NCBI GenBank assembly: GCA_019925095.2 | Contig: CM034415.1 | Coordinates: forward strand, 7,225,001 to 7,289,000 | DNA: 64,000 bases | Origin: Dendrolimus kikuchii | Lineage: Eukaryota > Arthropoda > Insecta > Lepidoptera > Lasiocampidae | Reading direction: 5' to 3' | In this document: piece by piece, positions 11,151-43,332 of the stretch | Layout: the number at the start of each line of letters is the position of its first letter | How positions within the stretch are numbered: the stretch's first letter is position 1 | The notes under the pieces: model-generated | What the model saw: the letters and a program-made list of their open reading frames with translations, nothing else | What the model was told of the DNA's origin: nothing | Databases searched by the model: none | Position numbers and translations under genes: made by a program

Positions 11151-11539
11151 CAAACATTAGTGATCACATCGTAAAATAGTTACATTATCCACCGTTAGAG
11201 GCGCTGGTGTCGTTTTGTTTTTGTGATGCATCATGGCGGCGAACAGTTATTGTGATAAACAAAGAAAAGAAAGTAGGGTGACTACGCAATGAAAATCCAT
11301 GGACTTTTATTGGATTTCAAAATATGAGTACATGGAAATTGCAGGTGAAGAGATTTTAATTTTTTAAAAGTGTTGACGATCTTAGTATCTTCAAGCCGAC
11401 TGCATTAAGTGATTTTTTGGGTGGGGTTTGTTATAGAGCGCTTTTATTTATTATGAACAGATCCGAGCCCTCCCGCCTTAGCCTTCGTGGTTAGTTTTTA
11501 TATAACCACAAAATTTGCTTTATATTACAAATCCCTATT

Positions 11540-12110
11540 ATCCCTATTAATATTATAAATGCGAAAGTAACTTTATCTGTCTGTCTGTCCGTCTGTCTTT
11601 TCCGTTTTCACGGAAAAGCTACTGGATCAATTTAGCTGAAACTCAATACATATATATTTTCGATGCCGAGGGTGAACATAGGATACTTTTTATACCGAAA
11701 AATGGGATACTTTCCGGGATAAACATATATTTGTCTCTCTGTTTTTTGTGCTTTTACGCAAAAACTATTTGACCGATTTGGCTAAACTTCGGTATGTATG
11801 TAACTTTAATACAGAGGTTGAACAAGGGTTACTTTTCATCCCGGATAATGGGATAGATTTTGGGATAGATTTATGTAAAAGTTATCCCAGAAAGTAGGAT
11901 AGGTTTTTGTGATTTGTCATCTTGGTAATTTTGGTCGTTTTAAACATTTTGGTCAGTTTGGTAAATTTGCTCATTTTAGTCAATTTAGTCATTTTGCTGA
12001 TTTTGGTCCTTTTGGTGATTTAGGTAATTTTGGTGATATTGGTAATTTCAGCCATTTTGGTGTTTTTTTTATCACTTATGTAGTTTTTCATTGACGGAGG
12101 ATAGATAAAT
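11540..12110 (+). repeat. LINE-tail-like repeat with TTTGGT micro-repeats
   Basis: It opens with the moth repeat block AAATGCGAAAGTAAC..TCTGTCTGTC and AAAACTA..GACCGATTTGGC. 11925-12060 is a run of 9-base variants of CATTTTGGT, which creates an artefactual Gly-Phe-rich frame. Confidence 0.55.
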
Positions 12111-12439
12111 AAAACTACAACGAATTGCAATAGAGGATGAAAGACCAATAATTTCTCAAGTTTATAGATATATATTCATAGTCTATAAAAAATGCGATAG
12201 TAACTCGATATCTCTGTCTCGATCCGTTAAAGCTTTCACGGAAAAACTACTAAGAATACTGGATCGATTTTGCTGTACTTTAATTTAAATGTAGTTTAGA
12301 TACCGAAAATGGATATAAATACTTTTCATGCTAGGAGATGTGAGGTGCAATGTAACCTGTATTAACGCCTGCTCTTTAAACAAGGGGCACGCACTAGAGG
12401 TTGACCCACGGCGCAGCCGCGGGGTAAACTCTAGTAATT

Positions 12440-13490
12440 AATAAAACTGTCTCATATCTATACAGCACTCGACCTTTTGTTTTTACAAGTAAATGAATAT
12501 ACGTTTCTTCTTTATTTGGAATTTTTATTGAACCTTTCAAATTCAGATATCATGGAAACCCTAATTAACCCTAATAAATTATATGGCCAAACATGGACTA
12601 ACATATAGTCAAACGTTGACGTTTAAATGACACGGTCAGTTTTAGCTGGCCGTATCATGATATACAACAGTTATCGCAATAGTTAGCGAATATTCGAATA
12701 ACATAAGGATATTTTTGAAATAAAAGTGCTTGTGTATCTTTGACTTGTGTAGTGGCGAAGAGCGAAGAAAATGAACGTACTACGTAATATTTTAAGACTA
12801 TTTAAATAGCCCCTGACATAAAGTGTGGAGCAATAAATGTTGTTCTCAAGAATTTTTAAATGTAATTTTTGTAGGCGGCAACAACAACCATTTCATGAAA
12901 TGGTCCGCCACATCACGAAGTGATCAATTGTAAGATCTGGCGACGACATATATAATTAAGAAATTCCTCTTTTTGTAAATCGGTTAAAATTCGTAAAAGT
13001 GGCAACCCTATTATGTTTGTCCAACCTGTAATGGTTGAGTTTAAGGATAACTTACGACTTATTTATAGTCAGTTTGTCACCAAACCTGTTATTGCGGTTC
13101 GCAAACAAGTTTTGAATTAATTGCAGCAAAATCTCAGATCGTACTCCATAGAAACATTTATGAATAATAAACCATATAGATAGATAGATATTCTAGCAGT
13201 GTCCTCGTCGAATATCCCGAAATGCTTGAAGGCGAAAGTATAGTGTTTAGATGTACGTTTTGGTAGGTCTGTAGTTCTGTACTTTTGTAATCAAGTAAAA
13301 ATAGCCTATTTAAACCTTACTGTCAGATATTTTATACGTGCAGTTTGTGGACCAATAGTATATTACATTATTAAAGTTTTAGTAGGGATTCGTAATTTTT
13401 TCTAGTAATAAATATAGCCTATTAAATGAAATGAAAGAATTTTTGAAATCGGTCCAGTACTTTTTGAGTTTATTCATTACATACAAAAAT
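12440..13490. other. no gene seen
   Basis: AT-rich intergenic sequence with short palindromes (for example near 12885, ATTTCATGAAATGG). No ORF above 60 codons with protein-like composition. Confidence 0.5.
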
Positions 13491-13496
13491 ACAAGT

Positions 13497-13704
13497 GTAT
13501 GGATGCAGAAGTCGTGGAAGGCCACGACACACCTTCCATGATCAAATTGATCGTGTACTAGCAGAAGGTGATGTCAGGAGCCTTAAGAACAGACGAGCGT
13601 GCATGACAAGAGTTATGAATGTCAAAGAAGCAAGTGAGGTGTGTAAGAATAAGCCTAAATGGCGCTCTGTTGTTCGTGCCTACCCCGCAAGGGAACTGGC
13701 GTGA
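13497..13704 (+). pseudogene. RWFGHVERM-family LINE tail
   Basis: GCRSRGRPRHTFHDQIDRVL through YPARELA and stop, ending in TATGTATG. 5'-truncated. Confidence 0.8.
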
Positions 13705-14115
13705 AGTTATGTATGTAAAAATACAAGTCTTGCCTCCTTATAATAAGATTAGTATAGATATATATGCATTAACACAACGAATTAAGAATCTCTACTTTTA
13801 CGAAATCGGAAAAATATGATCAACAAACCTTGGAATTTTGAATAGCTGTTTCGACACTTCAACACTGGTACTGGTGGTAAATCCGTAAAACAACTTGTTT
13901 CGAGTTTCCTGTTTTGATGGAACAACAATATTTTTTATCTCATTTTCCTGTTATTCTATATAAAGTTATAATCTGGTCGCAGTGCTTTGAATGCAGTCTA
14001 CACACCTATTAATGTTTTTGCGATGTGTGATTCATTATAAATACGTTTATAAACGAATGTTGCTATTTTTTAGAAGTCAAAAATCAGGAAATCTGTTGAT
14101 ATAATATTGTTTTCT

Positions 14116-14420
14116 TAAGTCGTGGTAGCGTAATGGCTAGTGCACGCGTCCCAAACTCAAAGGGCGCGGGTTCGATCCTGGCCGGAACGCATGCACCACT
14201 TAGTCAGTTTTCTGATCTAATGTGCATATTGCTACAATTACCACGTGCTAATAACGGTGAAGGAAAACATCGTGATGCAACCTGCACATCGTGATAACCG
14301 ATGTGTCAAACCTGCCAAGCCGCCTTGGACAAGCGTGGCGGGTATACGTCCCTTCCCCCTATAATGGGAGGCCCGAGCCCAGCAGTGGGACATTTATGGG
14401 CTGATATTATTATATTATAT
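14116..14420 (+). mobile_element. tRNA-derived SINE
   Basis: GTGGTAGCGTAATGGC resembles an A box and GGTTCGATCCTGG a B box 30 bases later. The body (CACGTGCTAATAACGG.. CAAACCTGCCAAGCCGCCTT) also occurs at 22835-23270. No intact cloverleaf, so it is not a tRNA gene. Confidence 0.65.
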
Positions 14421-14434
14421 AAGTTTTCGCGACT

Positions 14435-15143
14435 TGTATATATCGGGATCACGCCGGGAGCGAACGAATGACGCTTCGAGAATAACAGAATAATAATCTG
14501 AAATATTATAATCAAAGTTCATTACATTAGAATTATTACAATTACGATATTAAATATTGCACAATAATACACAGAAATATTAGGACAACTCCAAGAGTTG
14601 CATCCACGCTTGTCAGGTGTCAAGCAGCAATTTGCCCTTCAAGAATAGTGCGATTATCAAGCAGTAATTATCGACCACATTGTATTATGTGCTCCTCGTC
14701 CAAGACTACCAATGTCGACTGTCCGTTGTAGACTTGGTTGTAGACTGTCGGTTGAAGACTGCCCCTCCTCTGCCCGAACGCCCAGTATTTATAAGGTCCT
14801 CGTAGCGCGCTGCAGTGATAATATCCGGTAATGCTGTGGCGCCACTTTAGTTACGCTGCCTTCATAAAACCAACTTCCGCCATACCTATTAACTTCCAAC
14901 ATCCGGTTACTCCATTTCCGATATTCGTTGACTTAATAGTAAATGCTTCTAAGTGGACATCCGGTTAAACGACTTCCGATCACTACATGAAAGAATACTC
15001 TATCCGGTTATTGACTACTTCCGTCATTTTTTTTAAATTTTTTTTTTATTGCAGGAGTACAACAGACAGGCAGACGGCCCACTTGATGGAAAGCGGTTAC
15101 CATCGCCTATGGTTACTTTATAATGACAAATACGATTACTACA
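14435..15143 (-). mobile_element. solo LTR, same family as the 56-59 kb element, with SINE tail inside
   Basis: It matches the LTR in antisense, with the same blocks such as GGCGCCACTTTAGTTACG and TTGCATCCACGCTTGTCAGG. 15024-15113 is a 5'-truncated SINE tail. Outside both ends the Penelope-like sequence continues (CGCGACTTGTATA.. and TACATAATAAAACTACG), so the LTR inserted into that element. Ends approximate. Confidence 0.75.
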
Positions 15144-15690
15144 TATACATAATAAAACTACGTTTTAACGGTTTTAAGCGCGGTAATTTATTCGATTTTT
15201 ATTATTTCGACTTTTCGGTCACTTTTCAGTGGCCGTGATCACGGAAGACAAATGTCATTTTTTTTTTATTGCAGGAGATCAGCAGACAGGCAGACGGCCC
15301 ACTTGATGGAAAGCGGTTACCATCGCCTATGGACATTTGCAACACCAAGTTGCTGCAAATGCGCTGCTGCTGTCTTAAGGGAAACTGGAACCTGGTCACT
15401 AATGCCGGAACACAACTCAAGGTTGTTATGGCGATATACTTTAGACCAGGGGTGGTAGCCATCCAGTCGGGCAAACGCCCTACCACCTGGCAAATGTCAA
15501 TGAGTATTGTTTAATTAAAGTTTTATTTAGCCTACCGCCAACTTGTTCATTTTAATTATTTTATTTATGGTTATTATTGACTCTATGGGACTCTAATCTT
15601 ATTTACCACCGCTTCGCAACATGTTATGGCTTGAAGAGAAGAAGCGGCGCGAGAAGCTCTTCCTCAAACATGCCTAGCTCTAATAATTTT
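15144..15690 (-). mobile_element. Penelope-like element tail interrupted by a SINE
   Basis: It carries ACTACGTTTTAACGG, the decayed hammerhead-like stem (15200-15243), and CCACCGCTTCGCAACATG..GAGAAGAAGCGGCG, all shared with 1407-2019. The SINE at 15256-15490 splits it. Confidence 0.65.
15256..15490 (-). mobile_element. 320-bp SINE family, 5'-truncated, 9-bp target duplication
   Basis: A poly-T run with ATTGCAGGAG at the low end; the sequence stops at ACCACCTGG. CAAATGTCA flanks it on both sides, a clean target-site duplication. Confidence 0.85.
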
Positions 15691-15696
15691 ATATAA

Positions 15697-15935
15697 CACT
15701 AGCTGTGCCCGCGACGTCGTCCGCGTGGAATTTGCTTTCAAAACCCTCCGATTTTGCAACATTCTTCATTGGTGCTCCGCTCGTAATGGTTTTAGCGTGA
15801 TGATATATAGCCTATAGCCTTCCTCAATAAATGGGCTATCCAACACTGAAAGAATTTTTCAAATCAGAATAGTAGTTCCTGAGATTAGCGTGTTCAAACA
15901 AACAAACTCTTCAGCTTTATATATTGGTATAAGAT
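15697..15935 (+). repeat. ACTAGCT..CCCGCGAC dispersed repeat
   Basis: Starts CACTAGCTGTGCCCGCGACG and ends CTTCAGCTTTATATATTGGTATAAGAT. Other copies: 26915-27172, 30527-30775, 41849-42235. Common in Lepidoptera and probably a truncated LINE end (inference). Confidence 0.65.
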
Positions 15936-15995
15936 ATAAGATATTGCTTACAAAAGATTGAATAGAGTTATTCTTCCTCATGTTTCTGTGAGTAC

Positions 15996-16152
15996 ATACA
16001 TACATACATACATAACTTCACGCCAGTTCCCTTGCGGGGTAGGCACGAACAACAGAGCGCCATTTAGGCTTATTCTTACACACCTCACTTGCTTCTTTGA
16101 CATTCATAACTCTTGTCATGCACGCTCGTCTGTTCTTAAGGCTCCTGACATC
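15996..16152 (-). mobile_element. RWFGHVERM-family LINE tail with 11-bp target duplication
   Basis: A CATA-repeat tail, then the reverse of the YPARELA end. TCTGTGAGTAC flanks both sides, showing a target-primed insertion of a 5'-truncated copy. Confidence 0.85.
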
Positions 16153-16229
16153 ATCTGTGAGTACGATACGTGAATTTATTGATTTATTATGTGAAGTTTC
16201 TATGACGCTTACCATTGATAGACTTTAGG

Positions 16230-18590
16230 TAAAACTTGTATTTAAGAGTGGAATACGATTTTTCGTGATTGCACAAAATTTCCATTCTTTAGCGTTATCA
16301 AAGACCTAAAATGTTTTTGTGCTGATATTCAAATAATCCAACTGTCAACGCGGCAGCCCAAGTACTGAACGCGTATCCAAAATGGCGGTGGTAGGATTGC
16401 TGGTATGGATAAGAAGGGAGACTAACCTGCGTGTCTTTGGGCTTCACTAACTATGCGTGCTGATCACCAAGTCGTGAGCCTTGCAGCCAATCTTCTTGTC
16501 TCCTTCTTGCGGCCTTCGATAATCAATTGTACACACGCGGCGCGGTATAACTGCACTTATATAATAAGTTGCGGCGGGAAAGATATGCGGGTTGTCGTAC
16601 GAGGGGCGACAGTAGACTACCTGCGACGAGGGTCGACAGCAGACTGACTCGTAAAAACGCACATTAGCACAGCGGTAAGTACGACAAGGATAGTCGAATG
16701 GAATGGAAGATGGCGGCTGGGACAAGGTGATTGGATAACGCGGTTAGGAAAGCGGGTAGTTGTGGAAATAATTTCAAGGGGACCGGATTTTAAAAAAAGC
16801 GGCGCGAACACTAACAAAGCGTGTAAGTACAATAATTTCTTTATCTAACATTATGGCAAAGAGCAACAATCGATACTGCATATTTCAACCGACAGTAAAA
16901 TGTAAATTTCACACTTCTCGTAAATGGATTTGTGACTGGCAACACTTCAGTCTCTTGCCTTGATTAGTATTATTATTTTTATAAATTAAGGTCAAAAGCT
17001 ATTGTTTATCTCTTTTAAGAATTTTAATTAGCTGTTATTAGATAATTGGGAAAATACGCGGGTTTTTTTTATTTTATTTTTTATTATATATATCTCTACG
17101 GACTCGAGTTCCGTACCCTTTTTTAATACTTAATTTCTATGAAAAATTTGAGACTCTGTACACGCTTATTGTTTGTTTTTGTTAGTGAATGTGACATTAT
17201 ATGTAGTAATTTTTCTGTTTTGGTGTACCTTAAGAATAACTTATTATATAAATTTATTCTGATTTTAATACTAAACTTATACTAATGTAGAGTGTATCTG
17301 TTACATGCTGGTGTTGTGAGGAAGTGCATGTGCAGTGTTGGCCTTATATCTATACTTATATATAGTCGTATCTAGTGCCATGTGTGTTGTTTTTTTTCTT
17401 TTCTGCGCCTGGGTTATTAATTTTTAGGCTCTTTGTGTGTCTTGGTTTGTTTGTGGAGTGTGCTCGGGAAATACGCGGTTAATAATTACATGGTTCAGCC
17501 ATCAATCAGCCAAATGCACAAATCACGCAAGTTAGTTAAAAACCTCTGAGTAATGTTAAAGTATAACACATAAAGCATATATCATGATTTAAACATTTCG
17601 TATTTAATAATAAAAAATGTGTAATATTTTTCAGCTGATATCCCCAAAACACGCACACATTGATAGTTTCTGCAGAGTGAATATAGCAACGCTACGCGTT
17701 TTTGATGCCGTTTTTCGCGATGTTATTTCTAGTAATGCTCCTCTCTTTAGCAGCACTGAATTTTTTTGAGAAGGGGGGGGGAACTGAAAAATGCCGCTTT
17801 ACCTTAAACATCATCATCATCATTTCAGTCATCAGACGCTCACTGCTGCACACTGCATAAAATACTAGACGTCTCAGTGATCAAAGTTGCTTTAATGATG
17901 AGTTGCGTATTTGTCTGCGAAGTTTGAATTTGCCGCCCGGGTTATGGGTCTCGGCTTGCCCTCACTAGATCCGGCCCTGCTCTCTAGACATACCTTTATG
18001 CGGTGTACATAGTATAGGACATGTACTAAGCGTTTATGTTATGACCTTGGATGGATGAGAATAGCGGAGGACTGAGATAGGTAGCGCAAACTTGAGAAGA
18101 CCTACGTCTAGGAATAGACAATGGTTGGCTGACGTCGACGGTGACGATGTATGGCCTTCATAAAATGTTTTCACGTGAAACTTAGTTTGAATTACGAAAC
18201 CCATTCACTATCCTGCAATGCAGTCCTGTGGTGGGCAGAGCTTGCAGGTTTCAAGAGGCATTCGGCTCGGTGGTGCAGGACGCAACGCAGGCTGCAACCT
18301 TATTTACTGGTTAGAGAGTGTAGGGACGTCACGGTGTAGTAACTTTGTATTAGATCCCGTGACGACCCGTAATTAAGGTTAGTGAATAGTTCGTTTCGCT
18401 TCTCGTGACAGCTTCGTCTTAGAAGCGAGCGTGGTAGAACCGGTGGCTTAGAGTCCCACACACCCTCGATGCAGGCCTTGTGTATGTCTGCATTTCGGCC
18501 CTTCCCGCGAAGGGCCCGAGGATGGTGTCTAAAGACATTCCTCTGCGTTATAAAAAAAAAAGCTGCAACAACATTTATAGTGTTGCAGCT
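16230..18590. other. intergenic, no gene supported
   Basis: 16320-16820 is GC-richer with overlapping short frames that show no motif. 17810-18140 has CATCATCATCATC and ACTGCTGCACA, as in decayed LINE tails. 18230-18560 looks like a LINE 3' UTR (GGCCCTTCCCGCGAAGGGCC hairpin). Nothing here is gene-like. Confidence 0.45.
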
Positions 18591-18594
18591 TATA

Positions 18595-19044
18595 GACAGG
18601 CTGTCATAGATGTAGACAACACTTTATTGTTCACCAAAACAAAAATGCACAACAAGACAATAGCTACTTGATATAACAAAACGCGGCCTTATCGCTAAAA
18701 GCGATCTCTTCCAGGCAACCTGACTCAAAAGAAATTCTTAAATTATCTGTAATTAAAAAAAAATAAAAAATAAAAATGACACATGGACAGCAAATTCCAG
18801 TCTAAAGTATTGTAAACTAGCACAAACATTATTGCGTAAGATTAACATAATGGTTTCTGAGTGAATTCTTAAATATGGCAAAAGATTTAGCTTTTCTGAC
18901 GTCAGTGGGCAAAGAGTTCCAAAGTAAGACAACCTGCATGGCGAAGGAGTTGGAATAAAAAGTTGAAGAGTGTGCAGGTGCCATTAACAGGTGATTATTA
19001 GTGAAATGCAAATTGAGGATGTGTGACGTATAAACGAAGTTCAA
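18595..19044 (-). pseudogene. Jockey-like LINE C-terminus and 3' UTR
   Basis: 18829-19044 encodes LLMAPAHSSTFYSNSFAMQV, VLLWNSLPTDVRKAKSF and FKNSLRNHY, the end of a Jockey-type reverse transcriptase. The 3' UTR has the hairpin GATCGCTTTTAGCGATAAGG and GTTGCCTGGAAG (antisense here). Confidence 0.75.
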
Positions 19045-19601
19045 AGACTGTCATGCAGGATAGTGAATTGGCCTGTTTGGACATGGGCGCTGCGCCGCCT
19101 CCACTTGCGTGCGACTCCTACGGTAGTAAGACGTTGGTTGAGTTGTAAACAATTTCCATTCTATTTTTACATTTATGGGCAATTTAAAGAAAATGATATT
19201 GCTCTCTTACGCCGTGCCTTAACTGTTAGCATGATATAAAACAGATGCAGGATAGTCTGCAAAAAATATAAGTAGTGTTCACATCTTTGAATTCTGACTA
19301 TTTACTAGTATTCTCGGTTTGCAGTTCACAATTTTAGGTGTCCGGTTTGGTTTGTGACAATTTTTCGAAGCAAACATAGATGGAGTCGATTTAAATACAG
19401 TAAATTAACTTATACAAGCATTAAACATTCAGCGATAAAACAAATAAAATGGCAGTAGTGTAATTAGATAAGAAAATAGATAGATAGTTAAATAGGATGT
19501 ACCACTGTTAAAATACAATAAAAGTATATAACTATATAAGTAGAAATAAGTATAATAAAATAAGTAAGAACAAGAAATGTAATAGAATAAATTGGGCAGT
19601 A

Positions 19602-20515
19602 GGGTCAGATCACGTCAAGTGGCTTGAACTGTAAAGATTATTTTTATTAAATAATTGTGTAATCCGTAACGCTTTTTATTTATTTATTTTTTTATTGCAG
19701 GAGTTCAGCAGACAAGCAGACGGCCCACTTAGTGGAAAGTGGTTACCATCGCCTATGGACATTTGCAACACCAAAGGTGCTACAAATGCGCTGCCGCTCT
19801 CTTAAAGGAGACTGGAACCTGGTCACTAATGCCGGAACACAATACAAGATTGTTATGGCGGCATACTCTAGACCAGGGGTGGTCGCCATCCAGTCGAGCA
19901 AATACTCTACCACCTGGCTGTGGGTTGTTTAGTCGCCTCTTACGACAGGCCGCCGGGCCGCAGGAAATTGTATTCTTTCTCCGTTCCTGCACGGATCTAT
20001 ATAATTATAGACTTAACAGCTAAGCTCAGTAGCGCGCAGCACTTGTACCGCTCGCCGCTGCATCATATGAAAATTCATAATATTTAAACTAATAATACCG
20101 GGCAGTGAAATTTTCTTTTGAAATAAAGAACTTGAAGGTATTACGCGTATTACTAAAAAAAACAAATTCAATTGTCGTACTGAAAAGTCATTAAAATTTC
20201 AATTTGTTTAAAAGTTAATAAAAAATATGATAATAAACAAATTAAATTTGCAACAGAATTTTATGTGAAATTATAGATCATTTACTATAATTGCTGAAAA
20301 TTTCGTTAAGTTACCTTCAATAGCTTTTTTAAGATAATTTTTTGAATTTAAAGTACCGAAAATTTTTATTGTTAAAAAAATGGTGTTAAATTCAAAATGT
20401 TTAAAAACTGCTTTGAGGGATGATTTTGAGATAGGACTACTTTCGATAATTATATTTTAATAAGTTTTCTATCATCAAGTGGTAAAGGGAGGGTCCACTT
20501 GACGTAATCTGACCC
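19602..20515. mobile_element. TIR element with 4-bp target duplication, carrying a SINE
   Basis: It starts GGGTCAGATCACGTCAAGTG and ends CACTTGACGTAATCTGACCC; AGTA flanks both sides. Without the SINE at 19677-19996 it is about 590 bp, AT-rich, without transposase. Superfamily not assigned. Confidence 0.75.
19677..19996 (-). mobile_element. 320-bp SINE family, full-length
   Basis: Complete from the tail (TTTTTTTATTGCAGGAG) to the head (CGTTCCTGCACGGAT). Confidence 0.85.
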
Positions 20516-20769
20516 AGTAAAAAAGAATAAAATAAACCATAAAAAGGAAAAAAGAGAAAAAGCAAAAACTACCTTGGCAAGCGTGTGCGTCAGGAGAAGG
20601 AGAATATAAAAAAATATAGTAACTTAAGAAAGTCTGAAATTGTCAACCCGCGAGTGTGGCGCCCAACAAATATATTCTGTGACTAAAAACCTCTAGCGCT
20701 TCGCTGTCTAGTTTGAATAAAAAAAAAATTGAATAAAAACTTTAATTCCAATAAATATTTAATTTCTAG

Positions 20770-21010
20770 TATAATAATAATCGGCAGACAAACACATATA
20801 TTGTATATCCCCAAATTAAGCAAGTTACGCTTGTATTATGGGTATTACAACGTACTACTCTAGGGCCGATTCCAGACAACCCAGACCATAGTAAATAACG
20901 GAGAAAATATGTTTCCGAAATTTACTATACCAGGAATCGAACCCGGAGCCTCCGAGTTGTAGTGAGGTAGGCCGGCAAAGACTTAGCCCGCTCAACCACA
21001 GAGGCCGTCA
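20770..21010 (-). mobile_element. tRNA-derived SINE (GGCCTCTGTGG family)
   Basis: In antisense: GACGGCCTCTGTGG head, GGTTCGATTCCTGG-like B box, ATTTGGGGATATACAAT, and an ATTATTATT tail. It lies between the ATP synthase beta-like stop codon and the element at 19.6-20.5 kb. Confidence 0.75.
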
Positions 21011-21174
21011 AAGTATAGGTAGTGCGCAGGTTAGCCGATGATATCCCCTCCCGCCTCCTACAACCGCGGTCCGCGGTCGTCTAGTTCTTAGCACTACCTA
21101 GACAAGCTCCAGTCCCAGTCGTAGGAAGCGGGAGCCGCACGACTTATAAATCATAACAAAGTTAGTATTGTTGG

Positions 21175-41813
<20,639 letters not shown>

Positions 41814-41917
41814 CTAGATACAAAATGATACAATTATTTTTATATTATACTAGTTTACGCCCGCGACTTCGTTCACGAGGAATTTTTTCGCGGAACCCTA
41901 ATTTCAAAAGTATTTTT

Positions 41918-42141
41918 TTATTTTTTATTGCAGAAGTTCAGCAGACAGGCAGACGGGCCACTTAATGGAAAGCGGTTACCGTCGCCTATGGACATTTGCA
42001 ACACCAAAGGTGCTACAAGTGCTCTTAAGGGTTACTGGAACCTGGTCACTGATGCCGGAACACAACTCAAGGTTGTTATGGCGACATGCTTTAGACCAAG
42101 GGTGGTAGCCATCCAGTCGGGCAAATGCCCTACCACCTGGC
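41918..42141 (-). mobile_element. 320-bp SINE family, inside the ACTAGCT..CCCGCGAC repeat
   Basis: Poly-T with ATTGCAGAAG to ACCACCTGG. The surrounding repeat continues on both sides (41849-41915 and 42145-42235), so the SINE inserted into it. Confidence 0.78.
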
Positions 42142-42382
42142 AAAGTAGCTTAAGTTACTCCTTGTAACAACTTATAACTATCAACTATCAAAATCGGTCC
42201 AGCCGTTTCAGAGATTAGCCGGAACATCCAGACAGACAAAATTTCTAAAAAGTGCATTTTCGTAATCTCCTGGTCCGAATTATCTCGCCTGATTTTTTAA
42301 AACCTTTTTCTATTTTATTTATCTGTATAAGTAGGTTCGAGTTTGACCGACATTGCACCAAATGTCAGATGGAAATGTCTAA

Positions 42383-43332
42383 GTGTTCATTCACGTTGAC
42401 TCGCGGGCGCGGTGGCGGTCGCGGGCGCGGTATACGTAGCGAGTTCGCGTTCACATTGGCCGCTAGGTGTTTGTGCGAGTTTGACGTGTTTTCAGAGATA
42501 GAAAATATGGACGACGATCTTTTATTTTTAACTGACAATTCATACCTAAAGTTGGAGATGATAAAAATTAGAATTGGTGTGCACGAAATTAATAAAGAAA
42601 GAGAACGGTATGGTGAATTTCATACTTTATATAGTAATTTGAGAGATCATCCTTCAAGATTTTTTGGATATACCAAGATGACTGTTAACTGTTTTGATTA
42701 CGTATTGGATTCAATAAGGAGTGAGATTTCAAAAGAAGACACAAATTTTCATAAAAGCATAAAGCCCGAAGAACGACTATTTGTAACTATAAGGTGAGTT
42801 TAAAAAAAAACATAGTTAATTATCATTTATTTATCAGGATACATAATAACAGTAATTCAAATTCAAACATGGTTCGTTAACATTTTTTGAAAAGGCTTTT
42901 GGGAATTGCAGGAGTTAAATTATTAACTCCCGCAATTTCCAAAAGTCTAATATAAAAATCAAAATAATACTGCACGCCCTGGACGGTTTTTGCTGTTGTA
43001 TTGTGTCGTATACCGATAAAGTGCGTTAGTATATATATTATGACTGTTGACTCTATACCCGTATATATAAAGTACTCTGTCGTTCATACTGGTTGAACTT
43101 ACCTGACGTCGCGAGTGAATCGCGCGCTTCGCCGCTAGTTCGACGTGAACACACGCATACAACTCATGCGTTTGATATTGCCGCGAGCGGAACGCGCGCG
43201 CCAGTCTCTAGCTTGCCCGCTACTTAGAACGCGCGTGCATTTCGCAACGTGAACACTTGGATATTACGCCATATGTTTGTTATTTCATGACCGCGCCCGC
43301 CACCGCACCCGCGAGTCAACGTGTTTGAGCAC
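42383..43332 (+). mobile_element. PIF/Harbinger-type transposon remnant, 950 bp
   Basis: TIRs GTGTTCATTCACGTTGACTC at the left and, reversed, GTGCTCAAACACGTTGACTC at the right, continuing GCGGG.GCGGTGGCGG. TAA flanks both sides (42380-42382, 43333-43335), the 3-bp TWA duplication of Harbinger elements. Only the first transposase exon remains. 42900-42950 is a short hairpin (GGGAATTGCAGGAGTTAA against TTAACTCCCGCAATTTCC). Confidence 0.85.
42507..42793 (+). pseudogene. HARBI1-like transposase, first exon only
   Basis: From MDDDLLFLTDNSYLKLEM through YGEFHTLYSNLRDHPSRFF, FDYVLDSIRSEISKEDTNF and PEERLFVTI to the donor GTGAGT at 42794. This is the N-terminal region of PIF/Harbinger nucleases (HARBI1). 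The DDE exons are absent, the following 540 bp being non-coding. The frame itself has no stop, so the loss was by deletion. Confidence 0.82.

Noticed and set aside
11909..12094. Gly-Phe-rich 61-codon frame (FGQFG, FGNFG)
   Set aside because: Produced by 9-base TTTGGT micro-repeats in a LINE-tail repeat; no start context, splice sites or other protein features.
14116..14190. tRNA gene
   Set aside because: A- and B-box-like stretches are present but no closed acceptor stem or cloverleaf; the sequence continues into a SINE body.
15226..15514. Overlapping 65-95 codon frames recurring in many places (QERRKNTISC.., MRCCSLKGDWNL..)
   Set aside because: All come from the 320-bp SINE in different frames; they vary by stops and frameshifts between copies and are not conserved as protein.
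16447..16832. Overlapping frames on both strands in GC-richer DNA
   Set aside because: No motif, no splice-site logic, and frames on both strands cancel each other as evidence.
42252..42506. Extension of the Harbinger frame upstream of the Met at 42507
   Set aside because: It reads through the left TIR and host repeat (GRGRGGGRGRG is TIR sequence); the transposase start is the Met of MDDDLLF.
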